DNA from: Unio delphinus
Taxonomy: Eukaryota; Mollusca; Bivalvia; Unionida; Unionidae
NCBI GenBank assembly: GCA_029339505.1
Contig: JAQISU010000345.1
Location: 2,926,219 to 2,990,218, forward strand
Direction of reading: 5' to 3'
Length of the DNA: 64,000 bases
Shown here one piece after another: positions 48,390 to 56,032 of the stretch. Every line of letters starts with the position of its first letter. Within the stretch, counting starts at the first letter, position 1. The translations under genes and the position numbers were made by a program. The notes below the pieces were generated by a model that ran no database searches, was not told the DNA's origin, and was given only the letters and a program-made list of their open reading frames with translations.

Positions 48390-48887
48390 TCACAGGTGAT
48401 GATAAGTCATCAATTCAATCCAGACTTTTTGTTTGAAACGGTCTGACAAGTAACTGATGGTTTGCTTCGTCTCTTTACTTTTGGCCAAGAGAGCTTCGAT
48501 GCGATCGATTTCTCGAGCAAACAATGGAGGAGAGGAATGATCACGTAAGCCTTTATACCACTGAAGTAACACGTCTTCTTCGGAGATGAGACTCCAAGCT
48601 TCGTTCAGATAATTGTCCAATTTTTCTTCTTGACTCATCATCATACATTTATCGTGTTGAATTTGACTGGGATGATCGATTTGACATCCATAACAATCTT
48701 TTTTAATCAGGTCCCTCATTGTATCTTCCAAGTGTTGTGCAAAACAAGCCACTAACTGTTGTTCCTGTTCTGGCCATCTGGATTGTATGATCACTACTTC
48801 TTCTTTTTGGTCTTGGGGTTCTGCTTTTTCTGTAACCTCCCATTCCATGGATTCTCCACTATTCAAAGAAGGACAAGGGCCTTCCAT
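48390..48887 (-). CDS. Conserved Maverick protein with CxGCxxDHPSQxxHxxC motif
   Basis: 165 residues. The central CYGCQIDHPSQIQHDKC has Cys and His spacing suited to a zinc site, in a mainly helical acidic protein. From memory, proteins with a CxGCxxDHPSQ signature are common in Mavericks next to capsid and protease genes, without an assigned function. Only 5 bp separate its start from the major capsid stop, so the two are probably co-expressed. A virion or assembly role is inference. Confidence 0.75.
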   Translation of the reverse strand: MEGPCPSLNSGESMEWEVTEKAEPQDQKEEVVIIQSRWPEQEQQLVACFAQHLEDTMRDLIKKDCYGCQIDHPSQIQHDKCMMMSQEEKLDNYLNEAWSLISEEDVLLQWYKGLRDHSSPPLFAREIDRIEALLAKSKETKQTISYLSDRFKQKVWIELMTYHHL

Positions 48888-48892
48888 AATGT

Positions 48893-50233
48893 CTAATAGT
48901 CTAGAATGACTTCTCTCAAACTGTTAATTTCTATGGTATTATCGAATTCAGCATACAGAATGATATTCACCGTTTCGGGAAGAGGTGCTGCAAACTGAAG
49001 TTCCACACGCAGTTGCCCAGATTTTATAGGGTGGAAATGTCCCTCGTCGCTGCCTTGGTCTGGAGTGAAATCAAAAGCCCACAACGTGTAACCTCTTGCA
49101 TAGTCGTCGTAGGAAATACCGTGACTGGTGTTGGTTCCTAACTGTCCTGTGGCTTCGTACAGCGACAAGTACGACCTCAAGTAATTTTTCTGTTCGCCAA
49201 AGTCGGGTTCGAAGGGTCTGGTACACAAAGTTTTGCCATCGCGACTGACTTCAATTTTGGATACTCTGCAGTGCTTAAACTGGAAAGGATTTTCATCGTG
49301 GGCACCATTGAGGGCTGCATTGCTGACGATACCAATGAATAAACGTTTGGGTAACTGTCCTTGGAACAGATGATCTTCGATCTTAGATCGGAGTCCAGCG
49401 GCAATGGTGAAAGTTTTGACTTCCACGCGTCGTATCGGATACTTGGCTGTCGTTCTGCTCAAAGTGTGACTGATATCATTTCCCACTTTAGGTAACACTT
49501 CCACGCGACGTACGTATAACCTGGCTTCTTGGATAATGGTTTTGTATTCGTTGGCATGAGCCATCAAATGGAAAGCAGTACTACTTCGATTCAGTCTCAA
49601 GCGAATATCTACTCCGTTCAGCAAATACTTCTCTTGAAACCACATGTCCAAATGCAAACGATCGAACAGTTCTAAACTACGTCCTTGCAAAATTTTCTTT
49701 CGACGCTCGTTAAAACCTTCATTGTGAGGATCGGCAGGAGCGCTGCCATCAGCAGCTGCTGCTACGGGCAAGGCTGTGTCGTTAAACTTATCTGCAGTGT
49801 CAGGTTTCCATACCACGCAAGCATCTAGATGAGTGTTCTTGGCTTCTTTTCCGTACGTCAAGAGATTTTCGAGGTACGCTCGGTAAGGGTAAGTATCCAT
49901 GCTACTGCTGATCAGTTTGTTATTCATGTACAAATCCACATCGCTGAACAAGGAATGCATGAAATTGTTGACAGGAGCTACTCTATCATTGGCTCCTGGA
50001 TTGGTGTTGTCTGTTTTGCTTACTTTCAGTTTCAAATACAAGTAACTGTTGTTGAGATCGATGTAATCTTCGGGTTGTCCTTTGATTTCAAACTCGATGG
50101 GAGCTGAATCCGTCAAAGAGGAGACGGGATGAAATTCGACCCATTGAGCTTCTTGCATGGTCATCATCGTGGGTGGCATGGCAAAGAGATCCAGTTCCGA
50201 CTTGGAACAGGCACAAGATTCTTGGTGCATCAT
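48893..50233 (-). CDS. Major capsid protein (double jelly-roll hexon)
   Basis: 446 residues from the Met at 50233. The N-terminal HQESCACSKSELDLFAMPP and the following IEFEIKGQPEDYIDL are typical of the Maverick proteins once annotated as F54H12.2-like, now known to be double jelly-roll major capsid proteins. Further conserved pieces are DVDLYMNNKLIS, YPYRAYLENLLTYG, GRSLELFDRLHLDMWFQ and LLNGVDIRLRLNR. The frame is open to 50272, but that would overlap the upstream gene and lacks family similarity. The frame is complete, so the element could form capsids. Confidence 0.95.
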   Translation of the reverse strand: MMHQESCACSKSELDLFAMPPTMMTMQEAQWVEFHPVSSLTDSAPIEFEIKGQPEDYIDLNNSYLYLKLKVSKTDNTNPGANDRVAPVNNFMHSLFSDVDLYMNNKLISSSMDTYPYRAYLENLLTYGKEAKNTHLDACVVWKPDTADKFNDTALPVAAAADGSAPADPHNEGFNERRKKILQGRSLELFDRLHLDMWFQEKYLLNGVDIRLRLNRSSTAFHLMAHANEYKTIIQEARLYVRRVEVLPKVGNDISHTLSRTTAKYPIRRVEVKTFTIAAGLRSKIEDHLFQGQLPKRLFIGIVSNAALNGAHDENPFQFKHCRVSKIEVSRDGKTLCTRPFEPDFGEQKNYLRSYLSLYEATGQLGTNTSHGISYDDYARGYTLWAFDFTPDQGSDEGHFHPIKSGQLRVELQFAAPLPETVNIILYAEFDNTIEINSLREVILDY

Positions 50234-50261
50234 TTTTTCTTTAGGTTTTTTTTCTTCACTT

Positions 50262-50705
50262 TTAATAATCAAAAATGTCTAAGTCTCGAGCGGTTCTTTT
50301 TTTCTTTGTCTTTCGAACTTTTGAGGTACGGAGACTTTTGAAAGGGTGTCTTCGTCGACGCTTTCTACCTTGTCCTTGCTGTGTCGTCAGGGAAGTAGGA
50401 ATGTCAGACGTGGTACCGTTCAGAGCATTTATAGGACTTTCTCGTCGACCCAAAAGCTCTTTACCCGTTTGAAGCAAGGTATTTTTGCCTGCTCTCAAAA
50501 AAGCTTCTTTTGGGTTTTGTTTGTCAATGAGAACATTGTAAAGAAAATCTTTGCCGTGAGTCAATGCGGCATCTTTTAAGGTGTGCAATCCTCGTGTCAC
50601 CATTGGTTTTAAAACAGGGACTACGGAACGAAAGGCTGATTTAAACATATCTCCTAAACCATGTCCTCGTTGTCGAGTGACTCCTTGGTACACAGGATAC
50701 ATCAC
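50262..50705 (-). CDS. pX/pVI-like basic minor virion protein
   Basis: 147 residues. N-terminal RQRGHGLGDMFKSAFRSVVP followed by VLKPM, a Gly-rich, amphipathic segment; then GKDFLYNVLIDKQNPKEAFLRAG; the C-terminal third is rich in Arg and Lys (GRKRRRRHPFKSL, KVRKTKKKR). Mavericks commonly have such a protein between the penton and the major capsid, compared with adenovirus core or minor capsid proteins. The (R)QRGHG site may be a protease cleavage site. It starts 4 bp after the penton stop. Confidence 0.75.
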   Translation of the reverse strand: MMYPVYQGVTRQRGHGLGDMFKSAFRSVVPVLKPMVTRGLHTLKDAALTHGKDFLYNVLIDKQNPKEAFLRAGKNTLLQTGKELLGRRESPINALNGTTSDIPTSLTTQQGQGRKRRRRHPFKSLRTSKVRKTKKKRTARDLDIFDY

Positions 50706-50709
50706 TTTT

Positions 50710-51639
50710 TCAGTTGTTGGAGAATCGTTTTTGAAAATGGAGTTTCACTGTGACTTTCCCTTTGGTAAATGGAATATTTTGACCTAGTTCTCCTTTTATA
50801 GTAATGTTGACACTGTCGAAATACGACTTACTGACGGGTAAATAATGAGGATGTACAAATTCGCGGTGAACGTGATAGGTATTTCCACCTTCTTCTTCAG
50901 CGGTAGTGGTATCCACTTTGAAAGGAATGACACGCAGTAACGGTACAGAGGTGTGTCCTACCACGTTGTACTCCACCACATCGGAGTACACAAACATCAA
51001 ATTGAGTCCTTGGTTCATTTCTACAGGGGATCGAAAATATTTGGTAAAATCCAAGTTACTGGCTATGCCTGGTATTTCTTTTTTGTTCGGGAGAATCTTG
51101 AGGTCTCCACCTAAGATATCAAACAATTCAGGACAAAAGGTAATGGCTATTATTTTCTTCTCTGAAAATTTGATCATGAAGCGGCGAGCCGCTTTAATGT
51201 ACTCAAAGGTAACACTTTCTCTGATTTTGTCCAGGGGTTTACCAAACACAACATTGAACCTGGTAGCAAGTGTAGTCACTAAATGTTGACCACTAAAATA
51301 GTAGCCTGCAGGAATGGTCAACACATGAGTGGACAGTTGTTTAGTTGCGGGTCCATCTGATTTCTTGTTGTCAATGCCAGTGATGCCTCGTTCATCTAAG
51401 GCTTGTTGCAATTGCTTGTCGTACACTTCAACTGTGAAAAAGTTTTGATTTTCGACGATGTTTTTGATTTGTGTCGGGTGTATTATTTCCACTAAAGCTG
51501 CTTCCCAGTGATCATCTTGATCCAAATGCATGGCTTGAGGTAATTTAGACGTGTAACAACACAATGTGTTGTTAGGAAACACCTCCATGGAACTGTCACT
51601 GGGTAACGTTAAGTAAAATTGGTTAATAGTGTTGTTCAT
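50710..51639 (-). CDS. Minor capsid (penton) protein, single jelly-roll
   Basis: 309 residues. The N terminus INQFYLTLPSDSSMEVFPNN, then a segment ending WEAALVEIIHPTQ, is the pattern of Maverick/adintovirus penton proteins. Later the beta-rich stretches KFSEKKIIAITFCPELFDIL, YSDVVEYNVVGHTSVPLLR and YLPVSKSYFDSVNITIKGEL fit the family. The start ATG overlaps the stop of the upstream membrane-protein gene as ATGA (51636-51639). Predicted to occupy the fivefold vertices. Confidence 0.88.
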   Translation of the reverse strand: MNNTINQFYLTLPSDSSMEVFPNNTLCCYTSKLPQAMHLDQDDHWEAALVEIIHPTQIKNIVENQNFFTVEVYDKQLQQALDERGITGIDNKKSDGPATKQLSTHVLTIPAGYYFSGQHLVTTLATRFNVVFGKPLDKIRESVTFEYIKAARRFMIKFSEKKIIAITFCPELFDILGGDLKILPNKKEIPGIASNLDFTKYFRSPVEMNQGLNLMFVYSDVVEYNVVGHTSVPLLRVIPFKVDTTTAEEEGGNTYHVHREFVHPHYLPVSKSYFDSVNITIKGELGQNIPFTKGKVTVKLHFQKRFSNN

Positions 51640-52055
51640 ATTTCCAATGTTCTTCTGTCCGAGGAGTCACTCGAGGTTAAAGGAGTATCTAAAAGAGGAT
51701 TGTGATTGGAAGGGTGACTGTCAGGAGAAGGACTAACGTTGGCCGCCAGACTCCCAATATTGTTACTGTTGTTCCCGTTGTAAGAGTATTTCAGGGAAGG
51801 ATTGGGAAGAAGATACCCGATGCAACTGCTGAGTAAAATGGTCCACAATTGTTTGTCTCCTTGTTGCAAACTCAAATTAGCAATGGCTGCACCAATGACA
51901 CAATATACCACAAAGATTTGACAGAAAAAAACGATTTGCGTTTTAGGGACACGTTCTCCACACCACACCCACAAGGGTTGCTTTTGTAAATCTTGCAGAG
52001 ATGACGTGGGTGAAGGAGTAGTCACTGTGGTTGCTGAAGCTGTATTGAAGGGCAT
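51636..52055 (-). CDS. Two-TM Maverick membrane protein
   Basis: 139 residues. Ser/Thr-rich N terminus, a KPLWVWC-like pre-membrane part, a first hydrophobic helix QIVFFCQIFVVYCVIGAAIA and a second LWTILLSSCIGYLLPNP, then an Asn/Ser-rich tail. The LLSSCIGYLLPNP type of motif recurs in many Maverick and adintovirus membrane proteins (from memory). A TATA-like TATAAAAA (minus strand) lies at 52068-52075, only about 20 nt from the start. The stop overlaps the penton start by 4 nt. A role in membrane interaction is inference. Confidence 0.75.
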   Translation of the reverse strand: MPFNTASATTVTTPSPTSSLQDLQKQPLWVWCGERVPKTQIVFFCQIFVVYCVIGAAIANLSLQQGDKQLWTILLSSCIGYLLPNPSLKYSYNGNNSNNIGSLAANVSPSPDSHPSNHNPLLDTPLTSSDSSDRRTLEI

Positions 52056-52060
52056 GATGG

Positions 52061-53197
52061 TTACTTCTTTTTATAGTCGATGACTTGCGAAGCGTCAATC
52101 CAAGAATCAAAACTAGGAGGATATCCTTTCCAACGTACTTTGACTTCTTTGACACGACGTTTTCCTACTTTACGGGTTCTTCGTTCGAGAATGCTTTCAA
52201 TGTCGTACACGTCGTCTTCTTTTTTGGTAACACGTTGTAACTCAGGCAAGTAAAATGTTCCTTTTAATACTTCTCCGTTCATGTCTTCCAATTTATAGAC
52301 GGTAGGATGACGATCGCGCACTCGTCCAGTAACACGAAACAATTCGGTGGTCCAGTTGGGTAAGTAACCTTTGTCGAAAGTGCGTTTGGTTTTGCCAATG
52401 CGTACCCAATCTCCCGTGGTTAACACTTCTCTACCTTTCTTGGGGACAGCCCTCGTCCGGGACGTACCAAACAGACGCTCAAAAACAGTGACTTCGTTGT
52501 CAGGTGTCACCTCTTGTGGGGCACGTCCAATGCTTCTATGGTAAGATTGATTGTAGGCTTGGACTAAGTGTGGTAAGACGTCGATGTACTTGAGAGTGTG
52601 TTGATGTGTAAAATATTTCCACATGCGTTCTTTCAAGGTACGTTGAAAACGTTCCACGATACTGGCTTTGGTTTCAGGATTTTCGGTGGTGAAAAAATGA
52701 ATGTCACGTTTTTTTAATTCTCGTTGGAAAGCTTGGTTCAGAAATTCGGTGCCTTTGTCGGTTTGCCATCGAAGAGGGTGACGACCGCTTTGTTTCAACA
52801 CCAGTTGCAAAGCTCGTACTAACTCTCCGCTCGATTTGGATGTCAATGGTACGACCCAGGCAAATTTAGAAAAGACGTCGATGACACAAAACAAATATTT
52901 GTAGCCACGATTGTAGGTGGCTAAATGAGAGACATCAGCTAAATCGGCTTGCCATTGATGATCGATGCCTTCCACTTGAGTGCGACTTCTGTGAAATTTT
53001 CGTCGAATGGGTTTGTGTAAAGTGTACGTCGCTTGTTCTTGTAACCATCGTTGTACTGCTGGTAAACGGAGCTTTTTCAGGCGAGTTTTGGCAGCACGAT
53101 ACAATTTCTGAATGCCTCCGTAACCTGCAGGGTGAGCTGGATCGTAGTAAATGCTGGCTAAGACCTTCTCCATGGTTTTTGTTAATAAGGAACCCAC
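52061..53197 (-). CDS. Retroviral-type DDE integrase with C-terminal chromodomain
   Basis: Up to 378 residues. Catalytic core: WQADL (Asp85), WQTDKGTEF (Asp147) and KASIVERFQRTLKERM (Glu182), giving the D,D35E arrangement. The core is followed by an SH3-like region (GDWVRIGKTKRTFDKGYLP, PTVYKLEDMNGE). A C-terminal chromodomain (about 330-375) carries VYDIESILERR and VRWKGYPPSFDSWID. It integrates the element, and chromodomains can direct integration to methylated-histone chromatin. The first Met overlaps the upstream gene by 16 nt; the Met at 53173 is an alternative that keeps the conserved region. Confidence 0.95.
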   Translation of the reverse strand: MGSLLTKTMEKVLASIYYDPAHPAGYGGIQKLYRAAKTRLKKLRLPAVQRWLQEQATYTLHKPIRRKFHRSRTQVEGIDHQWQADLADVSHLATYNRGYKYLFCVIDVFSKFAWVVPLTSKSSGELVRALQLVLKQSGRHPLRWQTDKGTEFLNQAFQRELKKRDIHFFTTENPETKASIVERFQRTLKERMWKYFTHQHTLKYIDVLPHLVQAYNQSYHRSIGRAPQEVTPDNEVTVFERLFGTSRTRAVPKKGREVLTTGDWVRIGKTKRTFDKGYLPNWTTELFRVTGRVRDRHPTVYKLEDMNGEVLKGTFYLPELQRVTKKEDDVYDIESILERRTRKVGKRRVKEVKVRWKGYPPSFDSWIDASQVIDYKKK

Positions 53198-53871
53198 TCT
53201 TCGAGGATATTGCTTTGGGTGGGACGAAATGTGGGTTGTTTGGAAACGGTTTTACGTGTCCGATGTGCCACAGGAGATGACGTCGAGGGTAATGGTGGTG
53301 GCGGAGGTAATGGGATAGCTTCTTTGGTCTTCTTTTCTTTTCTCACTTCTGGTTTCCTTTCTTTCTTTTTCACATCTGTCGAAGAAGGAGTAGCCATCAT
53401 CTTTTTAACCCAAGTTTTGAGTTCTTCTCGTGGGGGAGTGGGGGAAGGGGTCAACAAGGAAGCAGCAATCTTACTCGGAATGGGAGTAGCAGTAGGTGTT
53501 TGAAAGAGATCATGGGGTTCTTCTTCCTTGGGTAATGGTGGGGTAACGTCTGTTTTAACTACTGTAGAGGGTGAGGGTGAGGGTGCCGGGTTATTCATTA
53601 GAGCCTTAAAATCGGACAAAGTGGGTTGAGCTGTTTGTTCCACAGCTTTCTGATGAAAGAGTTGTAGCCGTTTCAAGAGTTGACCGTACTTTTGTGATTT
53701 TTCGGTTTCGGATAAATCGTGGCGATGGATCAAGGATTGCAATTCGTGTTGTAATTGCGACATCTCAGCCAAATTGGGATTGGGCGGTAAATGGGGGGAT
53801 CGTTGTTCTTGCCAATGATGGTATTCCATCCATCGTTTGTAAGGAACCAAAGTTAGTTTTCGTCCTTCCAT
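53182..53871 (-). CDS. Maverick structural or scaffold-like protein, Pro-rich
   Basis: 229 residues. The N-terminal LTLVPYKRWMEYHHWQ and the helix LQHELQSLIHRHDLSETEKS, then QKYGQLLKRL, are typical of a small Maverick protein found upstream of the integrase. The rest is Pro/Ser-rich with Lys-rich blocks and the C terminus NILEEWVPY. A GATAAAAG box at 53917-53924 lies about 50 nt upstream. Exact role unknown; a virion or scaffold function is a guess from position and conservation. Confidence 0.7.
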   Translation of the reverse strand: MEGRKLTLVPYKRWMEYHHWQEQRSPHLPPNPNLAEMSQLQHELQSLIHRHDLSETEKSQKYGQLLKRLQLFHQKAVEQTAQPTLSDFKALMNNPAPSPSPSTVVKTDVTPPLPKEEEPHDLFQTPTATPIPSKIAASLLTPSPTPPREELKTWVKKMMATPSSTDVKKKERKPEVRKEKKTKEAIPLPPPPPLPSTSSPVAHRTRKTVSKQPTFRPTQSNILEEWVPY

Positions 53872-53916
53872 GGGCTTTCAAAGGTTATGTCTGAGATTGT
53901 GGTGCTCCATAGTGTC

Positions 53917-53924
53917 CTTTTATC
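53917..53924 (-). promoter_or_regulatory. TATA-type box GATAAAAG overlapping a stop codon
   Basis: The TAA stop of the gene at 53920 is part of GATAAAAG, the putative TATA box for the gene starting at 53871. Confidence 0.6.
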
Positions 53925-54351
53925 TTCTACCCATCCCTTGGTTAAACCCTTGGGATATCCCTTGGGTCACCCCTTGTAGCAAACCTGGTATTATGCCTGT
54001 CAACAAAGGAGCAAGAAAGGGTAAAAATCCTCCGCGTTGCACCAACATCTTTTTCTTTTGACGGACGGATATTTTCTTTTGAACCATTTGACGAAGAACG
54101 TGTCGATGTTTGGATAAGCATTTTTTCTTGTGTGGAGACAAAGGTATCGTGCCTTTCAAAACATTCAAACAACATTCACACACGGTATCGATGACATCTT
54201 TGGAGGCTGTTTTAATGATTTGTTTTCGCATGGACGGAGAGGCTTTGGACAGGACGGACAACACGTCTCCGTGTTTGGCTAAACGAGGAGGTAGTCCTTT
54301 CCTTTTCTTTCCTTTGTGGGGTGAATAAGAATGTTTTTTGCGAGGTGACAT
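53920..54351 (-). CDS. Core-like basic protein with QRGG motif (conserved Maverick family)
   Basis: 143 residues. Basic N terminus (SPRKKHSYSPHKGKKRKG), then a helical region SPSMRKQIIKTASKDVIDTV with CECCLNVLKG, then HKKKCLSKHRHVLRQMVQKK, then VQRGGFLPFLAPLL followed by a Gly/Gln-rich amphipathic tail. Mavericks often have a protein of this kind, with a Ser-x-Arg-Lys helix, CEC...NxLxG and a GGF...PLL tail, probably a virion core or membrane-lytic component. The 91-residue gene at 54423 is a shortened paralogue and the protein at 55064 a long one. Confidence 0.75.
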   Translation of the reverse strand: MSPRKKHSYSPHKGKKRKGLPPRLAKHGDVLSVLSKASPSMRKQIIKTASKDVIDTVCECCLNVLKGTIPLSPHKKKCLSKHRHVLRQMVQKKISVRQKKKMLVQRGGFLPFLAPLLTGIIPGLLQGVTQGISQGFNQGMGRR

Positions 54352-54405
54352 CTTTGCTTGTTCGTTTCAGAAATACACTGATGTCAAAGACTTGGTACAC
54401 ACCCT

Positions 54406-54413
54406 CTTTTATC
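54406..54413 (-). promoter_or_regulatory. TATA-type box GATAAAAG
   Basis: 62 nt upstream of the start at 54351 and followed by GAGGGTGTGTACCAAGTC, shared in part with the next promoter to the right. Confidence 0.6.
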
Positions 54414-54422
54414 TTCTTTTTC

Positions 54423-54698
54423 CTATTGGCTTCTCCAAAAGGTAACGGCATGCTTCGCTAAATCCTCAAAAGCAGGGCTAAAGATACCAGTTCGGTTATT
54501 AGCTGCTTTGTCTAGTTTCTGCATACCTTTAATAAAACCAGTAAATATGCCTCCTCTTTGGTGACTTCTCTTTTTCTTTTGACGTTTGGGTATTTTCTTT
54601 TGTGACCTTTGACGAAGAACGTGTCGATGTTTGGCTAAACGTCCTTTCCTTTTCTTTCCTTTGTGGAGTGTAGAAAAATGTTTTCTGCGAGGTGACAT
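54423..54698 (-). CDS. Short core-like paralogue with internal deletion
   Basis: 91 residues. N terminus SPRRKHFSTLHKGKKRKGRL and the segment AKHRHVLRQRSQKKIPKRQK are nearly the same as the ends of the 143-residue protein at 53920, but about 50-60 residues containing the CECC helix are missing. HQRGGIFTGF follows, then a new tail ending DLAKHAVTFWRSQ. The 5' leader AACGAACAAGCAAAGATGTC is shared with the 53920 gene, proof of a local duplication. Confidence 0.75.
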   Translation of the reverse strand: MSPRRKHFSTLHKGKKRKGRLAKHRHVLRQRSQKKIPKRQKKKRSHQRGGIFTGFIKGMQKLDKAANNRTGIFSPAFEDLAKHAVTFWRSQ

Positions 54699-54752
54699 CT
54701 TTGCTTGTTCGTTTCACAATACCACTAGTGTCAATGACTTGGTATACACTCT

Positions 54753-54760
54753 CTTTTATT
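54753..54760 (-). promoter_or_regulatory. TATA-type box AATAAAAG
   Basis: About 62 nt upstream of the start at 54698, followed by AGAGTGTATACCAAGTC. Confidence 0.5.
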
Positions 54761-54776
54761 TACTTTTTTTTGGGAA

Positions 54777-54998
54777 CTAGCGCTTTGTCAAAAAGGTAAC
54801 AATGTGTTTCCCAAAATTGTCAAAGGATCCTCCTTTTTGGTGTCTTTTCTTTTTCTTTAAAGGTCTACGTCTTTGGAGGGAAGGACGTTGATGTTTGGTT
54901 TTAAAGCTTTTGGTGAGATGACGAGATTGTCTTGTTCCTTTTCCTTTTTGGACGGTAGAACGTCGAGGGTGATGGTGTGCACGTTTTTGAGGAGGCAT
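54777..54998 (-). CDS. Small very basic core-like protein with QKGG motif
   Basis: 73 residues with about one third Lys, Arg and His (PPQKRAHHHPRRSTVQKGKG, RRRPLKKKKRHQKGG). The C-terminal SFDNFGKHIVTFLTKR parallels AKHAVTFWRSQ of the 54423 gene. It resembles a protamine or adenovirus core peptide in composition. The HQKGG(S) site fits the (H/V)Q(R/K)GG pattern of its neighbours. Its TATA box at 55061-55068 overlaps the stop of the gene upstream. Confidence 0.7.
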   Translation of the reverse strand: MPPQKRAHHHPRRSTVQKGKGTRQSRHLTKSFKTKHQRPSLQRRRPLKKKKRHQKGGSFDNFGKHIVTFLTKR

Positions 54999-55060
54999 CC
55001 TTGAGTGTTCATCAGTGGTACAGAAAAAATACTGATTGACATCGTGGTTTTCAAGTCATA

Positions 55061-55068
55061 TTTTTATA
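55061..55068 (-). promoter_or_regulatory. TATA box TATAAAAA overlapping a stop codon
   Basis: The TAA stop of the 55064 gene lies within GTATAAAAATATG, 70 nt upstream of the start at 54998. Confidence 0.65.
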
Positions 55069-55963
55069 CTGGAATGCGTCGCCACTGATTATCTTTGCGT
55101 CGTATCAACTTCATGGCAGGTAACACACGTCGTGAAGGAGTTCGCAATGGACTCAATCGGGACAGTTCTTGTTTGGACAAATCTAGTAAACTCTTTAACA
55201 TGCCAGATCTTTCTTGGACTTTGACTTTGGGGGCAGGTACTTTATGAGCAGCTGCTACTGACGCTAAGGTGGACGAGGGTGTCTCCGGTGGAGGAGACGT
55301 TTTGGGAGACGCAGATTTCCAATGTTTCATCAAATTAGGAAAAACGGGTGTCAAATTGGGTTTGGCTGGCATCACCCGCAACGGAGAAGTGGCAGCCCCT
55401 GAGGCTACTGGCAACGTAGTCCCTGCCAAACGTCCTTGTAGATCTTTTCTTACAGGTCGTGGTTGACGAAGGTAAGGTTGTGTCCTGGCCGAAGTGCCTC
55501 TTTTGCGGGTGACCGCTTTTTTCTGTGGACTTTTCTTTTTCTGTGCTTTGGTCTTGGTACCCTTGTTCTTTTTCTTAGGGGCTTGTTTGGCTTTTTTTGT
55601 TTTCTTCTTGGGGTGAACTTTGGGAGTATTGGGATCCCATTTTAAAAGGGAACGAATGATGACACCTCCTAGAGAACCACTGCCTCCAGGTTTCAATATG
55701 ATTTGCTTTTTGGTGTGAGTGTCAATGCGAGGATTGGCCAGTTGCGTCAAGGCTACTTTGTTTCTGTCAAAAAAGCGTTTGGTTTGATGTGGAAGGTGAA
55801 TGATGCCTTGCAGTATTTGACGTGCTGTCACCGTAAACCATCGTAAGACTTCTTTGAGACTGGCTTCTAAGACGTGAGCACGTCTTTGTGGATTTTTTTC
55901 GCGACTGATGCCGTACAAGGCACGAATCAATTTGATGGGAAGATGAGACTGAAGGGACGTCAT
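55064..55963 (-). CDS. Long core-like protein, Lys-rich
   Basis: 299 residues from the Met at 55963, chosen because the longer start at 55999 is only about 10 nt from the TATA box at 56002-56009. The N-terminal 120 residues (EASLKEVLRWFTVTARQILQ, PHQTKRFFDRNKVALTQLAN, KKQIILKPGGSGSLGG) align with the helix-CECC-QRGG region of the 53920 protein, so it is a diverged paralogue. Then come a KKKTKKAKQAPKKKNKGTK-type block and Pro/Ser-rich segments, ending VLPAMKLIRRKDNQWRR. Likely a DNA-condensing virion protein; inference. Confidence 0.7.
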   Translation of the reverse strand: MTSLQSHLPIKLIRALYGISREKNPQRRAHVLEASLKEVLRWFTVTARQILQGIIHLPHQTKRFFDRNKVALTQLANPRIDTHTKKQIILKPGGSGSLGGVIIRSLLKWDPNTPKVHPKKKTKKAKQAPKKKNKGTKTKAQKKKSPQKKAVTRKRGTSARTQPYLRQPRPVRKDLQGRLAGTTLPVASGAATSPLRVMPAKPNLTPVFPNLMKHWKSASPKTSPPPETPSSTLASVAAAHKVPAPKVKVQERSGMLKSLLDLSKQELSRLSPLRTPSRRVLPAMKLIRRKDNQWRRIPV

Positions 55964-56001
55964 GTTGACGATGTATGAGACCAGGTCAAAGTAACCCAAG
56001 G

Positions 56002-56009
56002 TTTTTATA
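56002..56009 (-). promoter_or_regulatory. TATA box CTATAAAAA
   Basis: TATAAAAACC on the minus strand, about 46 nt upstream of the start chosen at 55963. Confidence 0.65.
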
Positions 56010-56032
56010 GATTTTTTTAGTGCTTCATAGTG

